This document shows, piece after piece, positions 23,192 through 33,274 of a stretch of DNA of 64,000 bases (positions within the stretch are counted from its first letter, which is position 1; every line of letters begins with the position of its first letter). Under the pieces are notes generated by a model. The model made no database searches and was not told where the DNA came from. It saw only the letters and a program-made list of their open reading frames with translations. Source of the stretch: Ancylobacter sp. SL191 (lineage in GTDB: Bacteria; Pseudomonadota; Alphaproteobacteria; Rhizobiales; Xanthobacteraceae); contig NZ_CP113056.1 in assembly GCF_026625645.1 (NCBI RefSeq), forward strand, positions 4,590,764-4,654,763, in the 5' to 3' direction. The translations under genes were made by a program, and so were the position numbers.

Positions 23192-25138
23192 TCAGGCGCC
23201 CGTCAGAGTCTCGGTCAGCGGCGCGGCGGGGAGGGTCAGGGGCAGTGCAAGCCGGATGGAGGTGCCGGCGGCGTCGCTGGTGATTTCCAATTTCGCGCCA
23301 CACATCGCCGCGCGGGTGCGCATATTGGCGAGGCCCCTGCCCTGCCGGGACGGCGTCGGCGCACCAAGCCGGGTCGCCAGCCCACGGCCATTGTCGCTGA
23401 CGCGGATCCACCCGCCGCCGACCGCCGGGACAGCATGGTCATCGGGCTCAGTGCCGCTGCCGAGCCGCACCAGCACCCGCGTCGCGCCGGAATGCCGGGC
23501 GGCGTTGGTGATCGCCTCGTCGAGGATGCGCACGATCTGGATAACGTGCCAGGGGCGCAGTTCCGGGTGAATCGGCAGCCCCTGCTGCTCTGCCTGCCAG
23601 TCGAGGCGGATGCCGTGCGAGCGGAGCTGCGCCTGCGCGCGCTCGCGCCAGCTTCCCAGCGCCAGCAGGAGATCCCCGCCCATATCGTCCATGGCTTCGA
23701 TGACGAGGCGCAATTCCCGCAGCGCCGCACGCGCCGCCTGATTGATGCGCTCACCCTCGGCACCGCGCTCGCTCAGGGCCACGATGCTCATCAACTGACC
23801 GCCGAGACCGTCATGCAGGTCGCGCATCAGCCGGGCCCGTTCGGCGGCGAGGGCGATAGCGCGCGAGCGCTCCTCCTCGCGGGCGAAGCTGGCGCGCACC
23901 TTTTCTTCCGCCTCGTGCACCAGTTCAACCATGCGGTGGGCGAAATTGTCCACCTCGTTCAGCGCGTGGGCGAAGCGCCAGGTGAGACCGGCGCCGATGG
24001 TGACCAGCAGGAAGGAATAGGAATTGCGCGCGAGGAAGATGCGCCCATGGTGGATGACGTCGGCCGCCACCAGCATGTCATAGATCCAGGCGGCGAGCAC
24101 GACGGTGAGCGCGCAGCTCAAGCTCAGGCTCACCACATCGCCTTGCCGCAGTGCGCGCTGCGCCACCACGCCGAGGCAGAGACACACCATGATGCCGCCC
24201 GCGGGGACGCCAAACAGCGCATAGACCCAGCGCAGCAGCCACGGATCGCCGAAGATGGCACAGCCGACCACCGTAACCGCGGGAAGAAAGAGGATGGGCG
24301 TCCAGAGCGGCACGCGCCCGCGAAAGAACAGGCTGACGAAGACGAACATCAGCGCCGTCTCGAGCGGCGTGGTGGCTCCCAGCAGCACGGCAAGGCTGGA
24401 CTGCGGCCCGCCGGCCAGCGGCGTGGTGGTGAGCCCTTGCACAACGCCGAGCACCATGGCGATGGCGAGCACGCCATAGGCCACATCATGCCGACGGTTG
24501 AGCCACATGATGGCGAGAATCACCGCGAGGATGCCCTGCCACGCCTTGAAGATCAGCGGCAGCGTCGTGAAGAGGAAGCTGCGCGTGCGGAAGGCCGGCC
24601 GCAGCTCGCTGCTCGGACCGACGAACACGCAATCCAAATAGCCGCGCAGTGGTCCCCAGACGAAGAGCCGCAACGACAGTGTGTTATCGCCCGCCCGCAG
24701 GGTGGCGCTCGGGATCACCGCCATCACCGCAATGTTGTTCAGGTGGCGGTTCGCCTCGGGATCGAGCCGCGTGTCCAGCACGACCTGACCATTGATCGAG
24801 ACCTCCACGGCATTGCCGAAACGCGGCAGCATCAGCGACCAGGGCGTGGCGGCGGCGTCGGGCCAGTACTGGAACGTCGCCGTGAACACCGGCGGGTCGG
24901 CCATAGTGAAGGTGGAGGGGAGCGAATAAGGAAGCTGCACCTCCTGCGCATGCCCGTCCTGAACGAGCGTCGCGCTGGTAATCGCGTAGTCGGTCGGCGG
25001 CGTTGGTGGCGAGAGGGTGAACAGCCCCAGGCAGGCGGCCAGCGTCAGAAGCTGCAGCAGAAGGAAAACGCCAGCGCGGCGCCTCGGCCCGGCGATGCTC
25101 ACGCCCGGCTCGACAGCTAGCGCCACCGGATCAGTCAC
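23192..25138 (-). CDS. Membrane sensor histidine kinase (HisKA_3 / UhpB-NarX type) with 7TM-like sensor
   Basis: Kinase of 648 residues. After an N-terminal helix (about 25-45) comes a beta-rich periplasmic domain (about 50-185), then seven or so membrane helices (about 190-390), resembling 7TMR-DISM sensors. The dimerisation/phosphoacceptor motif is LMRDLHDGLGGQL (histidine near 442), and the ATPase domain has NAARHSG, VSDNGRGLA and GRGLANM. Its 3' partner, the response regulator, lies upstream with a 4-base overlap, so the two form a unit. The signal sensed is not evident. Confidence 0.92.
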   Translation of the reverse strand: MTDPVALAVEPGVSIAGPRRRAGVFLLLQLLTLAACLGLFTLSPPTPPTDYAITSATLVQDGHAQEVQLPYSLPSTFTMADPPVFTATFQYWPDAAATPWSLMLPRFGNAVEVSINGQVVLDTRLDPEANRHLNNIAVMAVIPSATLRAGDNTLSLRLFVWGPLRGYLDCVFVGPSSELRPAFRTRSFLFTTLPLIFKAWQGILAVILAIMWLNRRHDVAYGVLAIAMVLGVVQGLTTTPLAGGPQSSLAVLLGATTPLETALMFVFVSLFFRGRVPLWTPILFLPAVTVVGCAIFGDPWLLRWVYALFGVPAGGIMVCLCLGVVAQRALRQGDVVSLSLSCALTVVLAAWIYDMLVAADVIHHGRIFLARNSYSFLLVTIGAGLTWRFAHALNEVDNFAHRMVELVHEAEEKVRASFAREEERSRAIALAAERARLMRDLHDGLGGQLMSIVALSERGAEGERINQAARAALRELRLVIEAMDDMGGDLLLALGSWRERAQAQLRSHGIRLDWQAEQQGLPIHPELRPWHVIQIVRILDEAITNAARHSGATRVLVRLGSGTEPDDHAVPAVGGGWIRVSDNGRGLATRLGAPTPSRQGRGLANMRTRAAMCGAKLEITSDAAGTSIRLALPLTLPAAPLTETLTGA

Positions 25139-25830
25139 AGCCGTATCAGCCCCTGCTGCACGGCCTCGAACACGGCTTCGCCGCGCGTGTTCACCTCAAG
25201 CTTGCGATAGATGCTCTTGATGTGACCGGGCACGGTCTGGCGCGACAGGCCCAGATGCTCGGCGATATCGGCATAGCTGAAACCCTTGGCGATGCCCCAG
25301 AGAATGTCGATCTCGCGCGCAGTCAGCCGGGCGGTGTTGAGCGTCGGCCGGCGCTCGACCTCCGGGCCTGGCTGGAGGCTGGCCTGTGTGCGGCGCACGA
25401 TGTAGCGGGCGATGGAGGCCGAGATGGGCGAATGGCCCAGCGCCAGCTCGCGCACCGTGGCGGCGACATCGGTCTGGAAGGCATCCTTGAGCAGATAGCC
25501 CGTCGCGCCGGCGGTGATCGCGGCGATCACGCTCTCCTCGTCACCGAGAATGGAGATGACCATGATGTCGGTGCCCGGCGAGTCCCGCCGCACGCGGCGG
25601 ATGAGCTCGATTCCATGCCCGTCCGGCAACTGCAGGTCGGTCAGAAGGATACGCGGCATGCCCTCGTCGAGCTTCGCCAGCGCGTCGGTGAGATTGGCGA
25701 CGCTGGTCACGGCAAAGTCACTGGCGGCAGCCAAAGCGTCGCTCAGGCGTTCGCGCGTCGGCGCGTCGTCCTCGACGAGAAGGATGTCGATCAGACCTTC
25801 GAGCGGCAGCCGCTCGGCCCTTGGCTCCAT
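25135..25830 (-). CDS. Response regulator, NarL/LuxR type
   Basis: A 231-residue regulator with an N-terminal receiver domain (phosphoacceptor aspartate in LLTDLQLPDG, about residue 65; acidic pair VEDD near 19-22; lysine in YLLKDA) and a C-terminal LuxR-type helix-turn-helix (LTAREIDILWGIAKGFSYAD, then LSRQTVPGHIKSIYRKL). First gene of a two-gene unit with the kinase. The conserved recognition segment normally reads S..TV..H; here TVPGHI keeps it. Targets unknown. Confidence 0.94.
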   Translation of the reverse strand: MEPRAERLPLEGLIDILLVEDDAPTRERLSDALAAASDFAVTSVANLTDALAKLDEGMPRILLTDLQLPDGHGIELIRRVRRDSPGTDIMVISILGDEESVIAAITAGATGYLLKDAFQTDVAATVRELALGHSPISASIARYIVRRTQASLQPGPEVERRPTLNTARLTAREIDILWGIAKGFSYADIAEHLGLSRQTVPGHIKSIYRKLEVNTRGEAVFEAVQQGLIRL

Positions 25831-26016
25831 ATCACGTCCCGCAATGGTGGAAAGCCCGGATCGGGCCGCGCCCGCAAACGGGCCACACGATCATGGAAGA
25901 GTCGCTGCCCCACGTCCATCATCGGTTGCTTTGTACCGCGACGTTCGTGGCCGGCTGCACCCGTGGGCCGGGCATGTTAGGTGATTTTCGCCATCCATTT
26001 TCCGGAACCCGAGCGC

Positions 26017-26703
26017 ATGGGCAGCCTTCCGTCCAATCCCTATGACTGGCCGCATGGCGGCGACCTTACCCCGGCGACCACCGCGCTGATCATCATCGAT
26101 ATGCAGCGCGATTTCTGCGACCCGGCGGGCTATGTGGGGGCCATGGGCTATGACGTTACGCCCGCCGCCGCGCTCATCCCGCGTATCGTCGCCCTGCGCG
26201 CGGCCGTGCGGGCCTTTGGCGGCTTTGTGATCTACACCCGCGAAGGCCACAGGCCCGACCTGTCCGACCTGCTGCCGCAGAAGCGCTTCCGCTCCCGTCT
26301 TGCCGGCGCCGAGATCGGGGCTCCCGGCCCGCTCGGGCGTCTGCTCGTGCGTGGCGAACCCGGATGGGACATCGTGCCGGAGCTGGCGCCGGCGCCCGGC
26401 GAGCCGGTGGTGGACAAGCCCGGCTTCGGCGCCTTCTACGCCACCGACCTGGAGCGCCTGCTGGTGACGCGCGGCATCCGCCACCTCATCATCTGCGGCG
26501 TGACAACGGATGTGTGCGTGCATTCGACCCTGCGCGAAGCGACCGATCGCGGCTTCGAGCCACTGCTGATTGCCGATTGCTGTGCCGCAACGGTCGAGGC
26601 CAACCACCGCGCGGCCATTGACACGGTCCGCAGTGAAGGCGGCATTTTCGGTGCCGTCTCGGACTACCGTTCGGTGATTGAGGCACTGACATTCTTCGCC
26701 TGA
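26017..26703 (+). CDS. Cysteine hydrolase of the isochorismatase superfamily, biuret amidohydrolase-like
   Basis: An enzyme of about 228 residues with the Asp-Lys-Cys catalytic triad of the family: aspartate in LIIIDMQRDF (about 28), lysine in VVDKPGFGAF (about 134) and cysteine in GVTTDVCVHS (about 167). The N-terminal NPYDWPHGG and the segments YTREGHRPDLSDL and RGEPGWDIVPEL strongly recall rhizobial biuret hydrolase BiuH, which cuts biuret to allophanate; the exact substrate remains inferred. A GTG at 25981 would add 12 residues without a ribosome-binding site; I prefer ATG 26017. It stands alone, without cyanuric acid or allophanate genes nearby. Confidence 0.85.
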   Translation: MGSLPSNPYDWPHGGDLTPATTALIIIDMQRDFCDPAGYVGAMGYDVTPAAALIPRIVALRAAVRAFGGFVIYTREGHRPDLSDLLPQKRFRSRLAGAEIGAPGPLGRLLVRGEPGWDIVPELAPAPGEPVVDKPGFGAFYATDLERLLVTRGIRHLIICGVTTDVCVHSTLREATDRGFEPLLIADCCAATVEANHRAAIDTVRSEGGIFGAVSDYRSVIEALTFFA

Positions 26704-26784
26704 ACCAGACCTGCCCGTCGGCGCAAGCCTGGGACCAGCCTGTCGCGGTTCCATCCGGTCAACTCACCATGATTGGCCGGAACC

Positions 26785-28881
26785 ATGCGCATCTCCATCA
26801 AGACGACACTTCTGACGCTCTTCGGCATACTGAGCGTGATACTGGCCGCGCTCTGCTTTGAATCCTTGAACACCTCCTACCGCACGCTGGGGGCCGCGCG
26901 CGAGGTGAGCGCGCTGGCGCAGATCGACCGTAATCTGTTCGAAGGGCTCGCCAATTTCCGTTTCGAGCGCGGCGAGATGAACACCGCCCTCACCCTTGCG
27001 CCGGCCGAGAATGGCCGCAGCATCGCCAAGGGCATGGAGCGCCGCGCCCGCGTGACTCCGGCAGTCGACGCGGCGATCGAGGGACTCGTCGGTCAGGCCG
27101 CCGATCCCGCTTTCAGCGAACTTGGTGCCTCCCTCAAGGCGCAGTTCGACAAGGTGAAGGCACTGCGCGCCGAGGTCGATGCGCAGATCAAGTTGCCGCT
27201 TGATGGCCGGGACAAGACGCTCGGGCCGAAGTGGATGGACGAGGGCGGCAAGCTGCTCGCCACACTCGACAAGACATCGACCGACATCGAGAGCCACATC
27301 CGCTCGCTGGACCCGGCGCTGTCGCAGCTCATCCTTGCCCGCGCCATGGCCTGGACCACCCGGAACCATGCCGGGATGAGCACGCTGCTGTTCAACGCCG
27401 CGCTGGCGCAGAAGCGCACCTTCTCCGCCGAGGATGTACGTAACCTTACCGTCAACGACGCCAAGGCCGATCTCGCCTGGGCGGCGGTCCGCGACATCGC
27501 AGCGGCGCCCAACGCGCCGGAAAGCCTGAAGCAGGCGGTTGACGCGGCACAGGCGAGCTACTTCACTGGCCGTTTCCGCACGCTGCGCGACGGGCTGGTG
27601 GCTCGCCTCAGCAGCGGCCAGCCGGCCGATGTCGAGCTCACCACCTGGCGTGAGGCGGTCGAGATTGGTTTGAACGACATTGCCGCCATTGCCGGCATCG
27701 CTCTCGACAACCTTGCCAGCACGGCGCAGGCGACCGAGGCACGCGCCGAGAGCCGTGTCGTGCTCTACGGCATCGTGCTGGTGGTTTCCCTCGGCCTCGC
27801 GCTTGTCGGCCTGCTCGTGGTCGCCCGCCGGATCGTCGCGCCGATCTCCCGCCTGACCCGGACCATGGGCGAACTCGCCAGCGGCAATCTCGCCGCCGAG
27901 GTGCCTGGCATCGGCCGTCAGGACGAGATCGGCTCCATGGCGCGCGCGCTGCTGGTGTTCAAGGACAGCCTGCTGCGCAACGCCCGTATGGAGGAGGAGG
28001 CGCAGGAGAACCGCCGCACGGCCGAACTCCAGCGCCGCCAGGCCATGATGGAGCTCGCCACCCGGTTCGAGGCGAGTGTCGGCGGCATCGTCGCCCAGGT
28101 CAGCACGGCCTCCGAGACCCTGCATCGCACCGCGCGGCAGATGTCCTCGGCCGCCGACCAGACCTCCTCGCAGTCCACCGCGGTTGCGGCGGCGGCGGAG
28201 GAGGCCTCGACCAATGTCATCATCGTCGCTTCCTCGGCCGAGGAACTCGGCGCCTCGGTTGACGAGATTTCCCGGCAGGTCGAGCAGTCCGCCGCCATGT
28301 CCGCCAGCGCAGTCAAGGAAGCGGAGAAGACCGGCGCCGTGATGCAGGAGCTCTCACAGGGCGCCGCGCGCATCGGCGACGTGCTGGAACTGATCAACGC
28401 CATCGCCGCCCAGACCAACCTTCTCGCCCTCAACGCCACCATCGAGGCGGCACGCGCCGGCGAGGCGGGTCGCGGCTTCGCGGTGGTCGCCGCCGAGGTG
28501 AAGAACCTCGCCGACCAGACCGCCAAGGCGACCGACGAGATCGCGAGCCAGATCCGCGCCATCCAGAGCACCACCAAGGACGCGGTCGGCGTGATCCTCG
28601 GCGTCGGCCAGCAGATCCGGCAGATGAGCGACGTCGCCGCGAGCATCGCCACGGCGGTGGAGGAACAGGGCATGGCGACGCGCGAGATCGTGCGCAACGT
28701 CGACCAGGCCGCCGGCGGCACCAACTCGGTGAGCAGCCACATCACCGACGTCGCCAACACCGCGAAGCAGACCGGCGCGGCGGCAGGCGAGGTGCTCTCT
28801 GCGTCCTCCGCGCTGAACGAGCAGGCCCGCCAGCTCCAGAGCGAGTTGCAGCGCTTCCTCGATACGGTGCGGGCGGCCTGA
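26785..28881 (+). CDS. Methyl-accepting chemotaxis protein
   Basis: Chemoreceptor of 698 residues. First helix at about 5-28 ([17 protein letters not shown]), a long helical periplasmic domain to about 325, second helix ([18 protein letters not shown]), a HAMP domain with a coiled extension, and a C-terminal signalling domain with the hairpin tip [20 protein letters not shown], the contact site for CheA/CheW. ATG 26785 is used; an upstream TTG adds only four residues. No chemotaxis kinase genes lie nearby. Ligand unknown. Confidence 0.95.
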   Translation: MRISIKTTLLTLFGILSVILAALCFESLNTSYRTLGAAREVSALAQIDRNLFEGLANFRFERGEMNTALTLAPAENGRSIAKGMERRARVTPAVDAAIEGLVGQAADPAFSELGASLKAQFDKVKALRAEVDAQIKLPLDGRDKTLGPKWMDEGGKLLATLDKTSTDIESHIRSLDPALSQLILARAMAWTTRNHAGMSTLLFNAALAQKRTFSAEDVRNLTVNDAKADLAWAAVRDIAAAPNAPESLKQAVDAAQASYFTGRFRTLRDGLVARLSSGQPADVELTTWREAVEIGLNDIAAIAGIALDNLASTAQATEARAESRVVLYGIVLVVSLGLALVGLLVVARRIVAPISRLTRTMGELASGNLAAEVPGIGRQDEIGSMARALLVFKDSLLRNARMEEEAQENRRTAELQRRQAMMELATRFEASVGGIVAQVSTASETLHRTARQMSSAADQTSSQSTAVAAAAEEASTNVIIVASSAEELGASVDEISRQVEQSAAMSASAVKEAEKTGAVMQELSQGAARIGDVLELINAIAAQTNLLALNATIEAARAGEAGRGFAVVAAEVKNLADQTAKATDEIASQIRAIQSTTKDAVGVILGVGQQIRQMSDVAASIATAVEEQGMATREIVRNVDQAAGGTNSVSSHITDVANTAKQTGAAAGEVLSASSALNEQARQLQSELQRFLDTVRAA

Positions 28882-28922
28882 GCGAACCGCTTCCGTTGGG
28901 ATGAGGCACCCCCAACATGGGC

Positions 28923-30116
28923 CTATGCCGGCCGGCTCCGCGTGAGCCGGCCGATGGCGAAGAGAGCCAGCACCGCGCCGGACCCTATGAGGCTGGTGAT
29001 GACAATGGCGAACACCGTCCCCATCACTTCCATCATCACGGCAAAGGCGAAGGGTGCGGCGGCGCCGACGATCAGGCGGATGGCCGTCACCTCGCCTTGA
29101 CGGGCGCCGAAGCCGGCCGCGCCGAACAACTCCAGCGGCAGCGTCCCGCCGACGATGCTGTACAGCCCATTGCCCATGCCGAACAGCAGGGCAAAGGCCA
29201 CAGCGCCGATGAAGGAGGGGGCGGTGGTCACGAGCAGCAACAGCGACGCCGGCAGCAATCCGGCCGATATCATGGCCAGCGCGAATTGCGGCAGGTCGCG
29301 GCCCAGCATCATGTTGACCAGCCGGCTCGCGACCTGCGCCGGGCCGAACAATGTTCCGGCCAGCACGGCCAAGGTTCCGATGCCGAGCCCCCCGAGCATC
29401 GGCACCATGTGCACCAACACAGCCGAACTGACGAAGCTCTGCAACGCGAAGGCGAGGGCCATCAGCACGAAACCCTGCCTGCGCCACGCCTCCGGCAAGC
29501 GCCCGCGGGCCAATGGCCGCGCCACCCCCGCTGGTGCACCCTCCTCCCCCGCAATGGCCCGCGACGGGCGCGCCAGCCAAAGATGGATCGGCAGGGCGAT
29601 CAGTAGATGGCCGAGCGCAAAGAGAAGATACACCTGCCGCCAGTCCAGAGCGTGCTCCAGCCAGACGGTGAGCGGCCAGAACAGAGTCGAGGCAAAGCCG
29701 GCAATCAGCGTGAGATAGACAATGCTGCGCTGGGCCCCGGCGCCGTGCCGCTGGCTCAGCAACGGGAAGGCGGCGCCGTACTGCACCAGAGTGGATGCCA
29801 TCTCCATTGCGATAAGCGCGAGGGCGAAGACCGGACCGGAGGGCGCCAGCGCACCCGCGACAAGGGTCAGCGCTGCCGCCACCGATCCGACCGCCATCAG
29901 CCGGGCGGCACCGCAACGATCAATCGCCCGCCCCACAAAGGGCGCGACCAGACCGCCGCTCAGCAGAGCGAGCGAGAGGGCGCCATAGAGCCACTCCATC
30001 GGCCAGCCGAACCCCTGCGCCATCGACGGCGCCAGCAGACTGAAGCTGTAATAGAGCGTGCCGTAGCCGATGATCTGGGACACGCCCAGCGCGGCGATCT
30101 CCAGCCGGGGACGCAT
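28923..30116 (-). CDS. MFS transporter at the end of the arsenic operon
   Basis: A 12-helix major facilitator of 397 residues (first loop motif GGLVAPFVGRAIDRCGAARL). It starts two bases after the arsH stop codon, so it is part of the leftward ars operon. MFS genes are recurrent members of rhizobial ars operons; some (ArsJ) export 1-arseno-3-phosphoglycerate, but those are paired with a GAPDH gene, which is absent here. An arsenical or organoarsenical substrate is plausible from context only. Confidence 0.88.
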   Translation of the reverse strand: MRPRLEIAALGVSQIIGYGTLYYSFSLLAPSMAQGFGWPMEWLYGALSLALLSGGLVAPFVGRAIDRCGAARLMAVGSVAAALTLVAGALAPSGPVFALALIAMEMASTLVQYGAAFPLLSQRHGAGAQRSIVYLTLIAGFASTLFWPLTVWLEHALDWRQVYLLFALGHLLIALPIHLWLARPSRAIAGEEGAPAGVARPLARGRLPEAWRRQGFVLMALAFALQSFVSSAVLVHMVPMLGGLGIGTLAVLAGTLFGPAQVASRLVNMMLGRDLPQFALAMISAGLLPASLLLLVTTAPSFIGAVAFALLFGMGNGLYSIVGGTLPLELFGAAGFGARQGEVTAIRLIVGAAAPFAFAVMMEVMGTVFAIVITSLIGSGAVLALFAIGRLTRSRPA

Positions 30117-30118
30117 GC

Positions 30119-30829
30119 TCAGATCGACGCCAGCCCGGTGCGGGCAGCGAGCGCCTCCGCCGCCTCCTTGCGCTCGCTGTAGCGGTCGGTGAGATGGCCC
30201 GACACATCGCGGGTCAGCAGGGTGAACTTCACCAGTTCCTCCATCACGTCGACCACCCGGTCGTAATAGGGGGACGGACGCATCCGGCCGGACTCATCGA
30301 ACTCCTCATAAGCCTTCGCGACCGAGGACTGATTGGGGATGGTGACCATCCGCATCCACCGGCCGAGCACGCGCATCTGGTTGACCGCGTTGAAGCTTTG
30401 CGACCCGCCGCTGACCTGCATCACCGCCAGCGTGCGCCCCTGCGTCGGGCGGACAGCCCCCTCGGCGAGCGGTATCCAGTCAATCTGCGCTTTCATGACC
30501 GCCGTCATGGCGCCGTGACGTTCGGGACTCACCCACACCTGGCCTTCCGACCAGAGCGACAGCGCCCGCAATTCCTGCACCTTGGGATGATCGGCCGGGA
30601 CGCCATCGGGCAGCGGCAGGCCATGAGGATCGAACACCCGCGTCTCCGCGCCGAAATGGCGAAGCAGGCGTTCGGCCTCCAGCGTCAGAAAGCGGCTGTA
30701 GGAGCGCTTCCGCAGCGAGCCGTAGAGCAGGAGGATGCGCGGCGGATGGTTGGACGGGGTTGTCGTCAGCGCCTGCAGGGTCGGCGCAATGACATGGGCG
30801 TCGACAAGGTTCGGCAGATCCTGCGCCAT
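30119..30829 (-). CDS. arsH: ArsH, NADPH-dependent FMN oxidoreductase
   Basis: Flavodoxin-like FMN reductase of 236 residues, known in other bacteria to oxidise trivalent methyl- and aromatic arsenicals to less toxic pentavalent forms. The FMN-phosphate loop is [11 protein letters not shown], and the later motifs [20 protein letters not shown] and [20 protein letters not shown] are hallmarks of ArsH. The start at 30829 shares one base with the acr3 stop (TGATG). Fifth gene of the ars operon. Confidence 0.95.
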   Translation of the reverse strand: MAQDLPNLVDAHVIAPTLQALTTTPSNHPPRILLLYGSLRKRSYSRFLTLEAERLLRHFGAETRVFDPHGLPLPDGVPADHPKVQELRALSLWSEGQVWVSPERHGAMTAVMKAQIDWIPLAEGAVRPTQGRTLAVMQVSGGSQSFNAVNQMRVLGRWMRMVTIPNQSSVAKAYEEFDESGRMRPSPYYDRVVDVMEELVKFTLLTRDVSGHLTDRYSERKEAAEALAARTGLASI

Positions 30830-31887
30830 CAGCGCGGCTCCTGCCGCGACGCGGCCCGGACGGCCGAACCGCGCTCGTACCAGCCCTTGGAGCGGTTGAC
30901 GATATAGACCACCGACAGCATCACCGGCACCTCGATCAGCACGCCAACCACGGTCGCCAGCGCAGCGCCGGACTGGAAGCCGAACAGGCTGATCGCCGCC
31001 GCTACGGCCAGCTCGAAAAAGTTGGAGGCCCCGATCAGGGCGGAGGGGCCGGCGACGCAATGCTGCTCGCCGCTGATCCGGTTGAGCAGATAGGCGAGGC
31101 CCGAATTGAAATAGACCTGGATGAGGATCGGCACGGCCAGCAGGGCGATCACCATAGGCTGGGCGATGATCTGTTCGCCCTGGAAGGCGAACAGCAGCAC
31201 CAGCGTGGCGAGCAGCGAGACCAACGAAGCCGGGCCGAGGCGCGCCAGTACCCGGTCGAGAGCGGCCGGGCCTCCCGTCGCCAGGAGACGCCGGCGGAGC
31301 ATCTGGGCCACGATCACCGGCACCACGATGTAGAGCGCCACCGAGAGCACCAGCGTTCCCCAGGGCACCGTGATGGCAGAGAGTCCCAGCAGCAGCGCGA
31401 CGATGGGTGCGAAGGCGACCACCATGATGGCGTCGTTCAACGCCACCTGGCTGAGCGTGAAATGCGGCTCGCCCTTGGTCAGGTTCGACCAGACGAACAC
31501 CATGGCCGTGCAGGGCGCGGCAGCGAGAATGATCAACCCGGCGATGTAGCTGTCGATCTGGTCCGCGGGCAGCATGGGGCGAAACAGCCAACCGATGAAC
31601 AGCCAGCCCAGCAGCGCCATGGAGAACGGCTTCACCGCCCAGTTGACGAACAGCGTCACGCCGATGCCGCGCCAGTGGCGGCTGACCTCTCCCAGCGCGG
31701 CAAAGTCGATCTTCAGCAGCATGGGGATGATCATCAGCCAGATCAGCACCGCCACCGGCAGGTTCACATTGGCGATCTCCGCGGCGCCGATCGCGTGGAA
31801 CAGCCCGGGCAGAAAATGGCCGAGAGCCACGCCCGCGACGATGCAGGCCGCCACCCAGAGGGTGAGATAGCGTTCAAAGGTGGACAT
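30829..31887 (-). CDS. acr3: Arsenite efflux permease Acr3
   Basis: Arsenite/proton antiporter of the BART superfamily with 352 residues and ten helices. The essential cysteine lies in the conserved helix [20 protein letters not shown]. It exports the As(III) produced by the two arsenate reductases encoded upstream. It starts nine bases after the ArsC-ArsN fusion gene and is coupled to arsH downstream. Confidence 0.95.
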   Translation of the reverse strand: MSTFERYLTLWVAACIVAGVALGHFLPGLFHAIGAAEIANVNLPVAVLIWLMIIPMLLKIDFAALGEVSRHWRGIGVTLFVNWAVKPFSMALLGWLFIGWLFRPMLPADQIDSYIAGLIILAAAPCTAMVFVWSNLTKGEPHFTLSQVALNDAIMVVAFAPIVALLLGLSAITVPWGTLVLSVALYIVVPVIVAQMLRRRLLATGGPAALDRVLARLGPASLVSLLATLVLLFAFQGEQIIAQPMVIALLAVPILIQVYFNSGLAYLLNRISGEQHCVAGPSALIGASNFFELAVAAAISLFGFQSGAALATVVGVLIEVPVMLSVVYIVNRSKGWYERGSAVRAASRQEPR

Positions 31888-31895
31888 GACGGCCT

Positions 31896-32735
31896 CTAGA
31901 GCGCGATGGAGCGAGAGAGCAGCCGCGCTGAAGCCGGGCAGAGACCGGCAGCCTGCGGGGTAGCGGCGATAGCGGGCGGCGCGGCCTCACGCGGCAACGC
32001 CTTGAAACCATTCGTCTCAAACCAGCCGGCAGCCCCCTCGGTGAGCACCCAGGCCTTGCGGGCGCCGAGATCAAAGGCGCGGGACAGCAGCAGAAGGACC
32101 ATGTTGCGACCGAGGCCCTGCCCGCGCTCGCTGTCCTTCACAAGCAGCGAGCGCAGCAACACGTCGGCTCCATACGGCTCGAAGCCGCCATAGCCGACGA
32201 GGCGTCCGCCCAGCGTGCGGAAGCTGAAGAAGCGGCCGGGGCTGGCGGGCAGATCCTGCGTCGGCAGCCCGGCGTCGCGCAGGGCCTTGGCAAGCCGCGG
32301 CTCCGCCGCGGCCACCTGCTCGTCGCGCAGGAACAACGTGCCGTCATCCTTGGCTATGTCAGCGTTGGGCGCGACGGGGAGCACATCCAGCACGGTCTCG
32401 GACGGGCGGCACAGCTTGACGCCAAGTAGCGAGACCACGAGGGGCCGGTTGATCAGGATCGGATGCGCCATCATCGCATCGATGAGCGCGGCGTCGGACA
32501 GGGCGGGATCGCCGAGCCGCAGTTCGGCGAAGGGGGTGCCCTTCTCGCGCAGCGCCGCGCGCACGGGCTTCCCCGTCCGCGCGAGCAACTGCTCCAGCAG
32601 CGCCCGCGAGGGCGGCGACTTCAGATATTCGACCACATGCGGCTCGATGCCGGCATGGCGGATCAGGGCCAGCGCGTTGCGCGAGGTGCCGCAATCGGGG
32701 TTGTGATAGATGACGACATCCATGGAACCGCTCAT
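31896..32735 (-). CDS. arsC: Fused glutaredoxin-type arsenate reductase and ArsN-like GNAT acetyltransferase
   Basis: A 279-residue fusion. Residues 1 to about 140 are a glutaredoxin-coupled ArsC (HNPDCGTSRN with catalytic cysteine at about 15; HPILINRPLV with the conserved arginine). Residues about 145-279 are a GNAT domain (acetyl-CoA loop RGQGLGRNM at about 204-212, GWFETNGF near the end) of the ArsN2 type found in ars operons. The start at 32735 gives an ATGA overlap with the preceding reductase gene; an internal ATG at 32723 would shorten it by four residues. The acetyltransferase substrate is not established. Confidence 0.9.
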   Translation of the reverse strand: MSGSMDVVIYHNPDCGTSRNALALIRHAGIEPHVVEYLKSPPSRALLEQLLARTGKPVRAALREKGTPFAELRLGDPALSDAALIDAMMAHPILINRPLVVSLLGVKLCRPSETVLDVLPVAPNADIAKDDGTLFLRDEQVAAAEPRLAKALRDAGLPTQDLPASPGRFFSFRTLGGRLVGYGGFEPYGADVLLRSLLVKDSERGQGLGRNMVLLLLSRAFDLGARKAWVLTEGAAGWFETNGFKALPREAAPPAIAATPQAAGLCPASARLLSRSIAL

Positions 32736-33274
32736 GCTGCGCTCGTGCGCGAGCCGGTCGCGCCGGAGAGACGGCCGATCTCGGTAAGCCGCGCCTGCAG
32801 CGAGACCTTGTCGAGCATGGCCACCGGCAGCGCCGCGAACGCATCGACCCGGTTCTTCATGTAGCGAAACGCCGTGACGAAGGCGGCGAGCTTCTGCACA
32901 TCGGTGCCATCGACCGCGGCGGGGTCTTCGATTCCCCAATGGGCCGTGACCGGATGACCCGGCCAGACTGGGCAAGCTTCGCCGGCCGCGTTGTCACAGA
33001 CCGTGAAGACGAAATCCATCACCGGGGCGTCAGGCGCGGCAAACTCCGCCCAGCTCTTCGAGCGCAACCCGTCGGTCGGATAGTCGTAGCTGCGCAGCAC
33101 CTCAAGGGCGAAGGGGTTCACCGCGCCCTTGGGCTGGCTGCCGGCCGAGAAGGCGCGGAAGCGCCCCGCACCATCCTTCGCGAGAATGCTCTCGGCCAGG
33201 ATCGAGCGCGCCGAATTGCCGGTGCACAGAAACAGGACATTGAAAACACGAGGAGACGTGGCGGCTTCAGCCAT
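32732..33274 (-). CDS. Thioredoxin-type arsenate reductase (low-molecular-weight phosphatase fold)
   Basis: Arsenate reductase of 180 residues built on the low-molecular-weight tyrosine phosphatase fold. The P-loop CTGNSAR (C17 to R23) and the redox cysteines in TVCDNAAGEACPVWPG (C93 and C101) form the three-cysteine relay known from this class. It starts within the arsR gene (8-base overlap) and overlaps the fusion gene by four bases. The operon thus encodes two unrelated arsenate reductases, using thioredoxin and glutaredoxin respectively. Confidence 0.93.
   Translation of the reverse strand: MAEAATSPRVFNVLFLCTGNSARSILAESILAKDGAGRFRAFSAGSQPKGAVNPFALEVLRSYDYPTDGLRSKSWAEFAAPDAPVMDFVFTVCDNAAGEACPVWPGHPVTAHWGIEDPAAVDGTDVQKLAAFVTAFRYMKNRVDAFAALPVAMLDKVSLQARLTEIGRLSGATGSRTSAA

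Noticed and set aside
28923..30116. ArsJ, exporter of 1-arseno-3-phosphoglycerate
   Set aside because: ArsJ genes are paired with a glyceraldehyde-3-phosphate dehydrogenase gene, which is missing; kept as an unassigned MFS transporter.
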